From: Sphingomonas sp. BT-65 | Lineage (GTDB): Bacteria > Pseudomonadota > Alphaproteobacteria > Sphingomonadales > Sphingomonadaceae | Assembly (NCBI RefSeq): GCF_026107375.2 | Contig: NZ_JAPCIA010000002.1 | Location: 62,001-126,000 of the forward strand | Direction of reading: 5' to 3' | DNA: 64,000 nt | Shown: positions 18,294 to 26,389 of the stretch, piece after piece | Numbering within the stretch: the stretch's first letter is position 1 | How the letters are laid out: each line of letters begins with the position of its first letter | Notes under the pieces: generated by a model | Database searches by the model: none | What the model saw: only the letters and a program-made list of their open reading frames with translations | What the model was told of the DNA's origin: nothing | Made by a program: the position numbers and the translations under genes

Positions 18294-18915
18294 GTGTCGC
18301 CTGACTTTCGGACTTCGCGCTCGCCCAAGGGGCTGCGCGCGCCTTCACGTCGGCGGCATTGCCCGGTCCGCGCCGGCAAGGGTTGCGGACCAGAGCGGCT
18401 TGGCCGGTGGTCAGCGAATGCCTTCCCTCGGCCGGTCACCGGGGCGGGCGCGATCCCGAAGGATCAGCTTCCCACCTCGATGTCCTTTGCTCCACCTTTG
18501 CCCGAAGGCATCGGCTTCGCGGTTGGTCATCCAGAGTTGCCGATCCCGAAGGATCGCCGTGTCTCGATGGCCTCGTCCGGTCCATTTCGCTCCGAGGAGC
18601 AGCTACTTTCCGGACGTTTGGTCACCCGGCCTGACCTGTGCCGAAGCACCTGCCTGCCCTGATAACCCGCTCCATCTTTGCCCGAAGGCATCGACTTCGC
18701 GTTTGGTCGTCTGGCTTGTCCATGCTCCGGGGGAGCATTTCCCGCCCTGGCGGCCCGCCTTTCCAATGCCAAAGCATCGGAGAGACGTTTTGGACACCGG
18801 ATCCGTTTCGTTTCCATCCCACCCGCTCTCGCGAGCGGGACAGGCCGTTTCCCGGGGTGGTGTCCCCGTATCGTCATGCGTGGTCTCCCGAAGGCACCTG
18901 CGCGTGTCGATCCGT
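18262..18915 (-). ncRNA. Putative large modular structured RNA built from roughly 90-base hairpin units
   Basis: No convincing protein gene fits this stretch. Read on the minus strand it holds a chain of stem-loops. Five are short stems capped by C(UUCG)G loops (plus coordinates 18452-18465, 18499-18510, 18541-18556, 18638-18649, 18679-18690), and others lie at 18365-18391, 18589-18600, 18722-18738, 18763-18780 and 18822-18839. Units recur about every 90 bases: equivalent stems begin at 18452 and 18542, and a 41-base segment recurs exactly 180 bases on. Each unit carries a GACCA-(A/C)-rich unpaired motif on the minus strand. Stem sequences differ between units while pairing is kept. The UUCG loops and two G-U pairs exist only in the minus-strand reading, and a terminator sits at the end. 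The 5' end and promoter are not defined. I do not recognise a known RNA family. It could also be a decayed repeat-coding gene. Confidence 0.5.
18489..18711 (-). repeat. Two copies of a 41-base direct repeat, 180 bases apart
   Basis: The copies at 18489-18529 and 18669-18709 agree at 37 of 41 positions and include the stem TGCC-CGAA-GGCA plus a T(T/G)TGGTC motif. A related TTTGGTC motif lies midway (18615-18622), matching the 90-base unit spacing of the putative RNA. Confidence 0.75.
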
Positions 18916-19025
18916 TGCAAACTTCTGATTTCGCTTTGATTTCTCGCTGCGTCTTCGTCCGCTTACAAGGCTGATGCTGTCATCGTTTCCGAGTCGCGCA
19001 AACCCGCAATCGACCCGATACCGCC

Positions 19026-19043
19026 TGTTGATAACGTGGATAA
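19026..19043 (-). promoter_or_regulatory. Two adjacent DnaA-box-like 9-mers
   Basis: On the minus strand the 9-mers TTATCCACG (19035-19043) and TTATCAACA (19026-19034) abut each other. Each differs by one base from the consensus TTATCCACA. They lie just past the DUF985 stop codon. They could be DnaA binding sites, but no AT-rich unwinding element is visible. Confidence 0.35.
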
Positions 19044-19053
19044 CGGGGAGGGA

Positions 19054-19494
19054 TCAGCGGCTCTTCGGGGTGACCGGCGCCCAGTCCGGCGGGGCGAGCT
19101 CGAACCCGGCAAAGTCGAAGCCGGGGACGACCACACAGCTCACCAGCGCCCAGCCGCGCCGCGCTTCGGCGGCTTGCCAGCGAGTCGCGGGGACCAATGC
19201 CTGGGGCCTGTAGCCGCGCGCCACATCGCCGCCAAGGGGGATAAGTACCGGATTCGCTTCCCGTTCGTCCGCGATCAGCAGGTCGAGCGGCGCGCCCGCA
19301 TGCCACAGCCACAATTCATCGGCGTCGACCCGGTGCCAGTGCGAGCGACACCCCGATTCGAGCAGATAGAGGATCGCCGTGCCGGGTGAACGTGCCCCCT
19401 CCCCTGCTCCCGCGCGCCAGGTCTCGCGATACCACCCGCCCTCGGGGTGCGGGGCGAGCCCAAGGGTTTCGATGACCGATTCTGCTTCCTGCAT
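19054..19494 (-). CDS. DUF985 / cupin-5 family protein
   Basis: The 146-residue protein has the cupin-5 pattern: LGLAPHPEGGWYRETWRAG, AILYLLESGCRSHWHRVDAD with the two metal-type His residues, ELWLWHAGAPLDLLI, and a C-terminal VSCVVVPGFDFAGFEL. Members form beta-barrels and are mostly uncharacterised. The start at 19494 (MQEAESVIETLG) is preferred: the longer frame adds a low-complexity Ser-rich leader with no family match. A divergent gap of about 100 bases separates it from the next gene. Confidence 0.88.
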   Translation of the reverse strand: MQEAESVIETLGLAPHPEGGWYRETWRAGAGEGARSPGTAILYLLESGCRSHWHRVDADELWLWHAGAPLDLLIADEREANPVLIPLGGDVARGYRPQALVPATRWQAAEARRGWALVSCVVVPGFDFAGFELAPPDWAPVTPKSR

Positions 19495-19591
19495 GCCGGA
19501 TGAACTGCACGAAATGTTACGTTCATGAAACCGGTGCGATGACCGGCGCGTTGGGGGGCACAGGGTTTCAGGTAGAGATGGAGTATTCACA

Positions 19592-19912
19592 ATGCGTAAC
19601 CTGATGCTGGCGCTTGGCGCCGCTTCGCTGGCGGTTCCCGCCGCCGTCGTGCTTCCGGCCTCGAAGGCCGAGGCCGGGGTGCAGAAGAAGCGTTATGCGT
19701 ATCGCGAGTGGCGCGGCCGCGACGGCCGCCGCTATTGCCGCAAGTCGGACGGCACCACCGGCCTGGTGGTCGGCGGCGTCGCCGGCGCGCTGGTCGGCCG
19801 CACGATCGACACGCGCGGCGACCGTACGGTCGGCACGCTGCTCGGCGCCGCCGCTGGCGCGGTCGCGGGTCGCGAGATCGAGCGTAGCGGCGACCGTCGC
19901 CGCTGCCGCTGA
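19592..19912 (+). CDS. Exported glycine-zipper protein
   Basis: The 106-residue protein has a signal peptide (MRNLMLALGAASLAVPAAVV) and a basic segment REWRGRDGRRYCRKSDGTTG. It is followed by the glycine zipper LVVGGVAGALVGRTID and a second GTLLGAAAGAVAGREIE. Such 2TM glycine zippers insert in or line the outer membrane. Two Cys (RYCRK and the C-terminal RRCR) could form a disulphide. It is a paralogue of the next gene. Confidence 0.85.
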   Translation: MRNLMLALGAASLAVPAAVVLPASKAEAGVQKKRYAYREWRGRDGRRYCRKSDGTTGLVVGGVAGALVGRTIDTRGDRTVGTLLGAAAGAVAGREIERSGDRRRCR

Positions 19913-20008
19913 TCGAAGCGGAACCGATGTTTAGGGGGCGCGGAGGGAAACTTCCGCGCCCCGTTTCGTTTGAGCAACGAGCGGGGCATCGCAGCAGGGA
20001 GATGCCCG

Positions 20009-20389
20009 ATGAAAAAGTTGATGATCGCAGCAAGCGCGGCGGCGATGACGCTGACCGGCGCGTGCACGGACTATGATGATGGCTATGATCGGCCTGGCTA
20101 TGCCAGCGACGAGGATTATTGGGACGCGCCGCGCTATTATCGCGAAGGCCGCTACGAGGAGCGGCGCCTCAGCCACAATGATCGCGTCTATCGCGGGCGC
20201 GACGGCCGCTACTATTGCCGGCGCAGCGACGGCTCGGCCGGGCTGATCATCGGCGGTGTCGCCGGCGGCCTGCTGGGCAATATCCTGGCGCCCGGCGGAT
20301 CGAAGACGCTGGGCACGATCCTGGGTGCCGCGGGCGGCGCCGCGATCGGCAGCACCGCGGATCGCCCCGGCGAACTGCGCTGCCGCTGA
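20009..20389 (+). CDS. Glycine-zipper lipoprotein, paralogue of the preceding gene
   Basis: The 126-residue protein starts MKKLMIAASAAAMTLTGACT with a lipobox (LTGAC). A Tyr/Asp-rich stretch follows (YDDGYDRPGYASDEDYW). Then comes the block shared with the upstream gene: RDGRYYCRRSDGSAGLIIGG and VAGGLLGNILAPGG, plus a second zipper GTILGAAGGAAIGS. It likely associates with the outer membrane. The start at 20009 was chosen for the lipoprotein signal. The pair probably arose by duplication, with the membrane anchor changed from cleavable to lipid. Confidence 0.85.
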   Translation: MKKLMIAASAAAMTLTGACTDYDDGYDRPGYASDEDYWDAPRYYREGRYEERRLSHNDRVYRGRDGRYYCRRSDGSAGLIIGGVAGGLLGNILAPGGSKTLGTILGAAGGAAIGSTADRPGELRCR

Positions 20390-20431
20390 CCTAATGCGGC
20401 TTTAACCCGGAGCGTGTAGGCACGTGGGGCG

Positions 20432-21616
20432 ATGCTCCGCGTGCTCACTCTCTCCTCGCTCTTTCCCGACGCCTCGCGCCCCAATTTCGGGGTGTTCGTC
20501 GAGCGGCAGACGCTTGGGCTTGCCGCACATCCCGATGTCGAGCTCAAGCTGGTCGCGCCGCTCGGCCTGCCGCCCTGGCCGCTTAGCCGCCGCGGCCATT
20601 ACGCGCCGCTCGCCGCCCTGCCCAGCCATGAGGCGTGGAAGGGCGTCGAGACCTGGCGTCCCCGCTTCCTCAACCTGCCCGGCACGAACGGGAGCTTCCA
20701 CCCGGCGATGCTAACGCGCGCGCTGCTGCCACTGCTGACACGCATCCGCCGCGATTTCGCCTTCGACGTGATCGATGCCAGCTTCTTCTTCCCCGACGGG
20801 CCCGCCGCGGTCGCGCTGGGGCGGTATTTCGACGTGCCGGTGTCGATCAAGGCGCGCGGCGCCGACATCCACCATTGGGGCCGGAGCCCCGCCACCGCCT
20901 GGCAAGTCGCGACGGCGGGGCAAACAGCCGACGGGCTGCTCGCCGTGTCGCAGGCGATGAAGGCGGACATGACTGCGCTGGGCATCCCGGCGGAACGCAT
21001 TCGCGTCCATCACACCGGCGTCGATCTCGCCCGCTTCGCGCCGCGCGACCAGACGGCAGAGAAAGCAAGCCTGGGGATCGGCGGACCGCTCGTCGTCGCG
21101 GTCGGCGCGTTGATCCCGCGCAAAGGGCACGACCTCGTCATCGACGCCGTGGCCGCCCTCCCCGGCGTCTATCTGCAGATTGCCGGCGAAGGCCCCGAGC
21201 GCCCCAGGCTCGCGGCCCAGATCGCGCGTCTGGGCATTGGCGATCGCGTGAAACTGCTCGGCGGGGTCGCCCATACCGAGCTGCCGCCGCTGCTCGCCGC
21301 CGCGGATGTGATGGCGCTGGCTTCGTCCTCCGAGGGCCTCGCCAATGCCTGGGTCGAGGCGCTGGCGAGCGGCACGCCGATCGTGATCCCCGCTGCCGGC
21401 GGCGCGGCCGAGGTCGTCACCTCGCCCGCCGCGGGCCGGATCGCCGAGCGCAATGCATCCGCCTTCGCCGGCGCGATCGAGGAGATACTCGCTGCGCCCC
21501 CGCCGCGCGAGGCGGTGCGCGCTACCGCAGCCGGCTTCACCTGGGAAGCGAACACCGCCGCGCTCTACGACCATCTGTCAGAGCTGGTCGCGGCACGGTC
21601 TCAGTCCAGCGGGTAG
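20432..21616 (+). CDS. Glycosyltransferase family 4 (GT-B fold)
   Basis: The 394-residue protein has a GT4 layout. The N-terminal domain includes LTLSSLFPDASRPNFGVFVE, typical of sphingomonad GT4 enzymes, and ADIHHWGRSPATAWQ. The C-terminal donor-binding domain has VVAVGALIPRKGHDLVIDAV, IAGEGPERPRL and ADVMALASSSEGLANAWVE, which carries the conserved acidic motif of retaining GT4 enzymes, then GTPIVIPAAGGAAEVV. Donor and acceptor are unknown. It overlaps the convergent Mth938-domain gene by 16 bases. Confidence 0.9.
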   Translation: MLRVLTLSSLFPDASRPNFGVFVERQTLGLAAHPDVELKLVAPLGLPPWPLSRRGHYAPLAALPSHEAWKGVETWRPRFLNLPGTNGSFHPAMLTRALLPLLTRIRRDFAFDVIDASFFFPDGPAAVALGRYFDVPVSIKARGADIHHWGRSPATAWQVATAGQTADGLLAVSQAMKADMTALGIPAERIRVHHTGVDLARFAPRDQTAEKASLGIGGPLVVAVGALIPRKGHDLVIDAVAALPGVYLQIAGEGPERPRLAAQIARLGIGDRVKLLGGVAHTELPPLLAAADVMALASSSEGLANAWVEALASGTPIVIPAAGGAAEVVTSPAAGRIAERNASAFAGAIEEILAAPPPREAVRATAAGFTWEANTAALYDHLSELVAARSQSSG

Positions 21617-21963
21617 AGTGCCGCCGCGATCCAGCGCAGCTCGGCGCGCAGCACGCCCCAGGCACGCGCCGCGGCGCGGCTGTCCATCACCTCGATGCCG
21701 AAGGGCAATGCTGCCTCCAGCGCGGGCGGCGGGCGGCGCAAGGTTGTCCCGGTGCCGAGCAGCAGGAATTCGGGCTGCGGATCCATCGCCGCGAGCGGCG
21801 CGAGGGCGTCGGGCGTCAGCGCCTCGAGCGGCGGCGGGGTCCAGCCCTCGGCGCGCGCCGGGGTGAGCAGCAGTCCCAGATAGACATTGTCGTCGACCCG
21901 GAACCCACCGCCGGAGAACCCCGACACCACCGGCCCCTCGACACGGGACCGGTCCATCCGCAT
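21601..21963 (-). CDS. Mth938-like domain protein (DUF498)
   Basis: The 120-residue protein carries the Mth938 pattern: VEGPVVSGFSGGGFRVDDNV, then PQPEFLLLGTGTTLRRPPP and a C-terminal GIEVMDSRAAARAWGVL. In alphaproteobacteria it commonly follows secF, as here, where its ATG overlaps the secF stop (TGATG). It is a small cytoplasmic protein of unknown function, related to NDUFAF3, an assembly factor of respiratory complex I. The longer upstream frame belongs to secF sequence. Confidence 0.88.
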   Translation of the reverse strand: MRMDRSRVEGPVVSGFSGGGFRVDDNVYLGLLLTPARAEGWTPPPLEALTPDALAPLAAMDPQPEFLLLGTGTTLRRPPPALEAALPFGIEVMDSRAAARAWGVLRAELRWIAAALYPLD

Positions 21964-22940
21964 CAGGGCATGTCCTTGAAGCTGACCCGCTCGGCGCCCT
22001 CGGCTCCCTTCGGGCCGCTCGCTTCCTTGGGCAGGAAGCTGTCGGGCCGCAGCTTGAGCCACAGCAGGATCGCCGCCGAGACATAGACCGACGAGAAGGT
22101 GCCGATCACGATGCCGAGCAGCATCGCCGCGGTGAAGCCGAAGATCACGTCCGGCCCGAGCACCAGCAGGATCGCCAGCACGATGCCGATCGACAGCGAG
22201 GTCACGACGGTGCGCGACAGCGTCTCGTTGATGGAGAGGTTGAGCAGCTCCTCCATCTCCATCTTGCGGTATTTGCGCATATTCTCGCGGATACGGTCAT
22301 AGACGACGATCGTGTCGTTGAGCGAATAGCCGATGATCGTCAGCACCGCCGCGACGATGTTGAGGTCGAACTCGAGCTGGGTCAGCGCGAAGAAGCCGAG
22401 CGTCAGCGCGACATCGTGGAACAGCGCGAACAGCGCGCCGACGCCGAACTGCCATTCGAAGCGGAACCAGATGTACAGCGCGATCGCGATCATCGCGAGG
22501 CTGAGGCTGATCGCGCCGTTGCGGAACAGCTCCTCCGACACCTTGCCCGACACGCTCTGCGTCGCGCCGACCTGGGCGCCCGGATAGTCCTTCAGCACCG
22601 CAGCGCGGGTGCGGCTCGCCGCGGCGTTCGCCGCTCCCTCGCCGCCTTCGGGCAGTGGCGTGCGGATCGAATATTCGGTCGTCTCGCCGACCTGCTGGAT
22701 CGTCGCTTCCCCGATACCCAGCGCCTCGATCCGCTCACGCAGCGTCTGGATATCGACATGCTGGGTGAAGGTGACGCGAGTCTGCTGGCCGCCGACAAAG
22801 TCGATGCCGAGGTTGAAGCCCTTGACCGCGCATAGCGCGATCGAGCCGAAGATCAGCAGCAGCGACAGCGCCATTGCCACATTCCGCCATTTGAGGAACG
22901 GGATGTTGGTGTTGTCGGGAACGAGCTTGAGCGGACGCAT
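21963..22940 (-). CDS. secF: Protein translocase subunit SecF
   Basis: Partner of SecD in the accessory Sec complex that uses the proton gradient to help protein export. The 325-residue protein starts MRPLKLVPDNTNIPFLKWRN. It has one N-terminal helix, the periplasmic P1-like domain (GFNLGIDFVGGQQTRVTF), then five helices with the family signature LTIIGYSLNDTIVVYDRIRE. Hydrophobicity and length are normal. It is the third gene of yajC-secD-secF, with a 13-base gap after secD. Confidence 0.97.
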   Translation of the reverse strand: MRPLKLVPDNTNIPFLKWRNVAMALSLLLIFGSIALCAVKGFNLGIDFVGGQQTRVTFTQHVDIQTLRERIEALGIGEATIQQVGETTEYSIRTPLPEGGEGAANAAASRTRAAVLKDYPGAQVGATQSVSGKVSEELFRNGAISLSLAMIAIALYIWFRFEWQFGVGALFALFHDVALTLGFFALTQLEFDLNIVAAVLTIIGYSLNDTIVVYDRIRENMRKYRKMEMEELLNLSINETLSRTVVTSLSIGIVLAILLVLGPDVIFGFTAAMLLGIVIGTFSSVYVSAAILLWLKLRPDSFLPKEASGPKGAEGAERVSFKDMP

Positions 22941-22953
22941 TTGCCGGCGGCCC

Positions 22954-24597
22954 TTAAATGTTGATCGTCTTCGGGCGATTGCGCTTCAGCCAGTCCGCGA
23001 CGAGCAGACGGGTGAAGGTGACGCCGGTGAAGACCGAGGTGATGATGCCGATCGCGAGCACCACGGCGAAGCCGCGGATCGGGCCCGAGCCGAACACGAA
23101 CATGATCGCCGCCGAAATGACGTTGGTGATGTTCGCGTCGAAGATCGCGCGGCTCGCTTCCTTATAGCCGAACTCCACCGCGGAAACCGCAGCGCGGTTG
23201 CGGATTCGCTGCTCCTCGCGGATGCGCTCGTTGATCAGCACGTTGGCGTCCACCGCCGCGCCGATCGTCAGCACGAAACCGGCGATGCCGGGCAACGTCA
23301 GCGTCGCGCCGAAGAACGCCATGATGCCGAAGATCATCACCGCGTTCACCAGCAGCGCGAAAGTCGTGTAGACGCCGAACCGCACATAGGTGACCAGCAT
23401 GAAGAAGATCAGCGCCAGCGTGCCGACGACGCCGGCAAGGATGCCCTTCTCGATCGAATCCTGGCCGAGCTCGGCCGAGACGGTGCGCTCCTCGACCACC
23501 TTCAAGGCGACGGGCAGCTTGCCCGAGCGCAGCGCGATGGCGAGCTCGTTGGCGCTCTCGACGGTGAAGCCGCCGTTGATGATCCCGCGGCCGCCCAAAA
23601 TCGCGTCGCGGATATTGGGCGCGGAGATGACGTTCCCGTCGACGATGATCGCGAACGGCTTGCCGACATTTTCCTGAGTCACCCGCGCAAAGCGGCGTCC
23701 GCCCTGGCCATCGAAGGTGAAGCCGACTGCGGGCTGCTGTTGCTCGTCAAACTCCTGCTTGGCGTCGATCAATTGATCGCCGCTGACGATCGTCTGGCGC
23801 TTGAGCGCGATCATCGGCTGCTGCCCCTCGCGCGTCGGATAGGCGACATAGGACAGGCCCGGCGGCGCATCGGGATAGGGCAGCAGCTCGCTGCCGATCG
23901 GCGCATTGCCCGTGGCGATCTGCGCCGGATTGGCGGTGATGTCGACCAGCTTGAACTCGAGCCGCGCGGTCTTGCCGAGCAGCGCCTTCAGCGCCTCGGG
24001 ATCCTTGAGCCCAGGCACCTCGACGAGAATGCGACTGCGGCCTTCGAGCACGATCGTCGGCTCGAGCGTGCCGAGCGCGTTGATGCGGCGGTCGACCACT
24101 TCGCGCGCATCGGCCATCGCCTGCTTCACGGCCTGGTCGAGGCCGGCATTGGTCTGGGTGACGATGAAGCGCGTCGAATCGCGCACCTCGATCGTCCATT
24201 CGCGCTGCCCGGTCATGCCCGCGCCGCTGCCGGTGAGCTGGAGCAGCCGCTCGCGCGCCGCGTCCACCTGGGCCACGTCGCGGACCATGAAGCTGATCAC
24301 GCCGTCGCGCTGCGAGATCTCGCCGATGTCGATGCGCGGATCCTGGCGGCGGAACTCGGTCTCGATCTCGTCGCGCTTGGCGGTGAGTCGCGTGCGCGCG
24401 AGATCGGCGACGTCCGCCTCAAGCAGGATCGAGCTGCCGCCCGCAAGGTCGAGGCCGAGATTGACCACCGGCTGCGGGATCCAGCCCGGCCAGCGTTCGC
24501 GCATGTTCTCGGGCACGAAGCTCGGGATCGCGAGCAGGAAGCAGGCCGCGATCGACAGCCAGACCGCCCACACCTTCCACTTCGGGAAATCGAGCAT
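22954..24597 (-). CDS. secD: Protein translocase subunit SecD
   Basis: Large periplasmic-domain partner of SecF. The 547-residue protein has an N-terminal helix (LSIAACFLLAIPSF), the motif LGLDLAGGSSILLE, the periplasmic P1 domain, VEVPGLKDPEALKALLGKTA and a conserved GGRFTVESANELAIALRSG-like segment (here GGFTVESANELAIALRSG). The C-terminal six-helix part has DANVLINERIREE. Length is in the family's normal range. It lies five bases after yajC. Confidence 0.97.
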   Translation of the reverse strand: MLDFPKWKVWAVWLSIAACFLLAIPSFVPENMRERWPGWIPQPVVNLGLDLAGGSSILLEADVADLARTRLTAKRDEIETEFRRQDPRIDIGEISQRDGVISFMVRDVAQVDAARERLLQLTGSGAGMTGQREWTIEVRDSTRFIVTQTNAGLDQAVKQAMADAREVVDRRINALGTLEPTIVLEGRSRILVEVPGLKDPEALKALLGKTARLEFKLVDITANPAQIATGNAPIGSELLPYPDAPPGLSYVAYPTREGQQPMIALKRQTIVSGDQLIDAKQEFDEQQQPAVGFTFDGQGGRRFARVTQENVGKPFAIIVDGNVISAPNIRDAILGGRGIINGGFTVESANELAIALRSGKLPVALKVVEERTVSAELGQDSIEKGILAGVVGTLALIFFMLVTYVRFGVYTTFALLVNAVMIFGIMAFFGATLTLPGIAGFVLTIGAAVDANVLINERIREEQRIRNRAAVSAVEFGYKEASRAIFDANITNVISAAIMFVFGSGPIRGFAVVLAIGIITSVFTGVTFTRLLVADWLKRNRPKTINI

Positions 24598-24601
24598 CGG
24601 C

Positions 24602-24946
24602 TCAGTCGTTCGCGGGCTTGCCGCCGCCGAGCGGCTGGACCTCGACGATGGTCGCCTTGACCACCTTGACCTTCACGCCGGTCGCGATCTCGACATTGGC
24701 ATAGGTCTCGTCGACCGACACCACCTTGCCGACCAAGCCGCCCGCGGTGACCACGGTGTCGCCCTTCTTCATCGCGCCGATCGTCGCCTGAAGCTGCTTC
24801 ATCCGCGTCTGCTGCGGACGAATCATCAGGAAGTAGAAGGCGATGAAGATGAGGACGAGCGGCGCGATCGACAGGAACGATCCCGCGAAGCTGCCTTGGG
24901 CTGCCGCGCCGCCCGCGGCCTGTGCATATGCTGGTGAAATGATCAT
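24602..24946 (-). CDS. yajC: Preprotein translocase accessory subunit YajC
   Basis: Small single-helix inner membrane protein of the SecDF-YajC complex. The 114-residue protein has a leader MIISPAYAQAAGGAAAQGSF and the helix FLSIAPLVLIFIAFYFLMIR, then PQQTRMKQLQATIGAMKKGD and the soluble SH3-like part TVVTAGGLVGKVVSVDETY. This is the conserved YajC signature. It is the first gene of the yajC-secD-secF operon. Confidence 0.96.
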   Translation of the reverse strand: MIISPAYAQAAGGAAAQGSFAGSFLSIAPLVLIFIAFYFLMIRPQQTRMKQLQATIGAMKKGDTVVTAGGLVGKVVSVDETYANVEIATGVKVKVVKATIVEVQPLGGGKPAND

Positions 24947-25131
24947 GGTTCCCCGAGCCCGGTTTGGCTGGCCTGAATGGTGGGGGTCGAAGGTCCCCCG
25001 TTCAAGCGGCGCGCGCTACCATGGGCGTTGCAGGCACGCAACCATTGCCGCGCCTGTGGCATCTGGGCAACGCCCGCCGCCTACCCCCTTGCATCGCATG
25101 CCGCGGACGCCTAGAGGGCCGTGCCTCTGGT

Positions 25132-25208
25132 CGGGGCGTAGCGCAGCCTGGTAGCGCATCACACTGGGGGTGTGGGGGTCGCAGGTTCGAATCCTGTCGC
25201 CCCGACCA
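25132..25208 (+). tRNA. tRNA-Pro (anticodon GGG)
   Basis: The 77-base cloverleaf has acceptor arms 25132-25138 and 25198-25204, a D-arm GCGC...GCGC and an anticodon loop CTGGGGG, so the anticodon is GGG. A 5-base variable loop and the T-arm GCAGG-TTCGAAT-CCTGT follow. The 3' CCA is encoded (25206-25208). It reads the proline codons CCC and CCU. Confidence 0.95.
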
Positions 25209-25395
25209 ACTTTCGCCGTAGCGGCATCGCCGGCAGTTTTCCCGCAGCACACGACATCTCGCGCCGGAAGGCCGCGCCGCATCGATCCAAGCCGCGCATC
25301 GATCGATGGCGGCTTTGGCTTGGACGCCCGCGATCCGACCCAATAGCTAGGCGTCGAAGCGTTTCGCGCATCGATGCGAACCGGCGACTTGGGAG

Positions 25396-26337
25396 ATGCA
25401 TGTGACGACGATGAGTCCGGCCGACATGGCACGCGGTCTTGGCCAGGGCCTGCTGTCCTTCCCCGTCACGCATTTCGACGCCGAGGGCCGGTTCGACGAA
25501 GCCCCCTATCGCGCGCATTGCGCCTGGATGCTCGAGCACGACCTGGCCGGGCTGTTCGCCGCGGGCGGCACCGGCGAGTTCTTCTCGCTCACCCCCTCCG
25601 AGCTGGTGCAGGTCGTCACGGCCGCCGCCGCCGAGGGCAAGGGCAAGCTCCCCGTCATCTCCGGCTGCGGCTACGGCACCGCGATCGCCACCGAGATCGC
25701 CCGCGGCGCCGAGGCCGCGGGGGCCGACGGCCTGCTGCTGCTTCCGCCCTATCTCGTCGGATCGAGTCAGGACGGCCTTGCCGCGCATATCGAGGCGGTG
25801 TGCCGTTCCACGGGACTAGGCGTGATCGTCTACAATCGCGATAATGCCGTGGTGAACGACGAGACGCTGGCGCGGCTGTGCGAGCGCAATCCCAATCTCG
25901 TCGGCTTCAAGGACGGCGTCGGCGATGTCGAACTGATGACCCGCATCTTCGTGCGCATGGGCGACCGGCTCACCTATATCGGGGGTCTCCCCACCGCCGA
26001 GACCTTCGCCACGCCGTACCTCACGATGGGCGTCACCACCTATTCCTCGGCGATCTTCAACTTCATGCCGCAATGGGCGCTGGCCTTTTACCGCGCGGTG
26101 CGCAGCGGCGATCAGGCGACGGTGCAGGCGCAATTGCGCGAGTTCGTCATGCCCTATCTCGACCTGCGCAACCGCGGGCGCGGCTATGCCGTGTCGATCG
26201 TCAAGGCAGGCATGCGCGTGATCGGCCGTGACGCGGGGCCAGTGCGCACCCCGCTCACCGACCTCACTCCCGCCGAGCATGACGAGCTGCGCGCGCTGAT
26301 CGAGCGCGCCGCGGGATCGGTTGCCCGGGCGGCGTGA
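25396..26337 (+). CDS. kdgD: 5-dehydro-4-deoxyglucarate dehydratase (KdgD), DHDPS family
   Basis: Converts 5-keto-4-deoxy-glucarate to 2,5-dioxopentanoate (alpha-ketoglutarate semialdehyde) with loss of CO2 and water, in glucarate and uronate catabolism. The 313-residue TIM-barrel protein has [26 protein letters not shown] with the Tyr of the active site and [13 protein letters not shown] with Lys172 as the Schiff-base residue. These fit KdgD better than dihydrodipicolinate synthase. The ATG at 25396 directly touches a GGGAG; GTG at 25402 has better Shine-Dalgarno spacing and may be the true start. A semialdehyde dehydrogenase would be expected but is not in the window. Confidence 0.88.
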   Translation: MHVTTMSPADMARGLGQGLLSFPVTHFDAEGRFDEAPYRAHCAWMLEHDLAGLFAAGGTGEFFSLTPSELVQVVTAAAAEGKGKLPVISGCGYGTAIATEIARGAEAAGADGLLLLPPYLVGSSQDGLAAHIEAVCRSTGLGVIVYNRDNAVVNDETLARLCERNPNLVGFKDGVGDVELMTRIFVRMGDRLTYIGGLPTAETFATPYLTMGVTTYSSAIFNFMPQWALAFYRAVRSGDQATVQAQLREFVMPYLDLRNRGRGYAVSIVKAGMRVIGRDAGPVRTPLTDLTPAEHDELRALIERAAGSVARAA

Positions 26338-26389
26338 GGCGGTGACCGCTGGCGTGACAGGGCTCGCCACGCCGCGCTACACCGGCGCG

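Noticed and set aside
18262..18439. N-terminal extension of the DUF805 protein
   Set aside because: It would pass through the terminator stem at 18261-18293 and has no membrane-protein character; DUF805 proteins start near the RARRSEF segment.
18211..18939. Open plus-strand frame of 242 codons through the structured region
   Set aside because: The translation is Pro/Arg/Ser-rich with no family resemblance, it runs through a terminator and the hairpin array, and G-U pairing favours minus-strand function.
18262..18970. tmRNA, RNase P RNA or cobalamin riboswitch in the gene-free region
   Set aside because: No tRNA-like acceptor end, no RNase P core motifs such as ACAGA, and no B12 box in the right context were found; only an AGTCAGG-like fragment near 18305.
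22609..24660. Long plus-strand frame opposite secD and secF (683 codons)
   Set aside because: A shadow of codon bias in GC-rich DNA; it is Arg/Asp-rich with no motif, and secD is certain.
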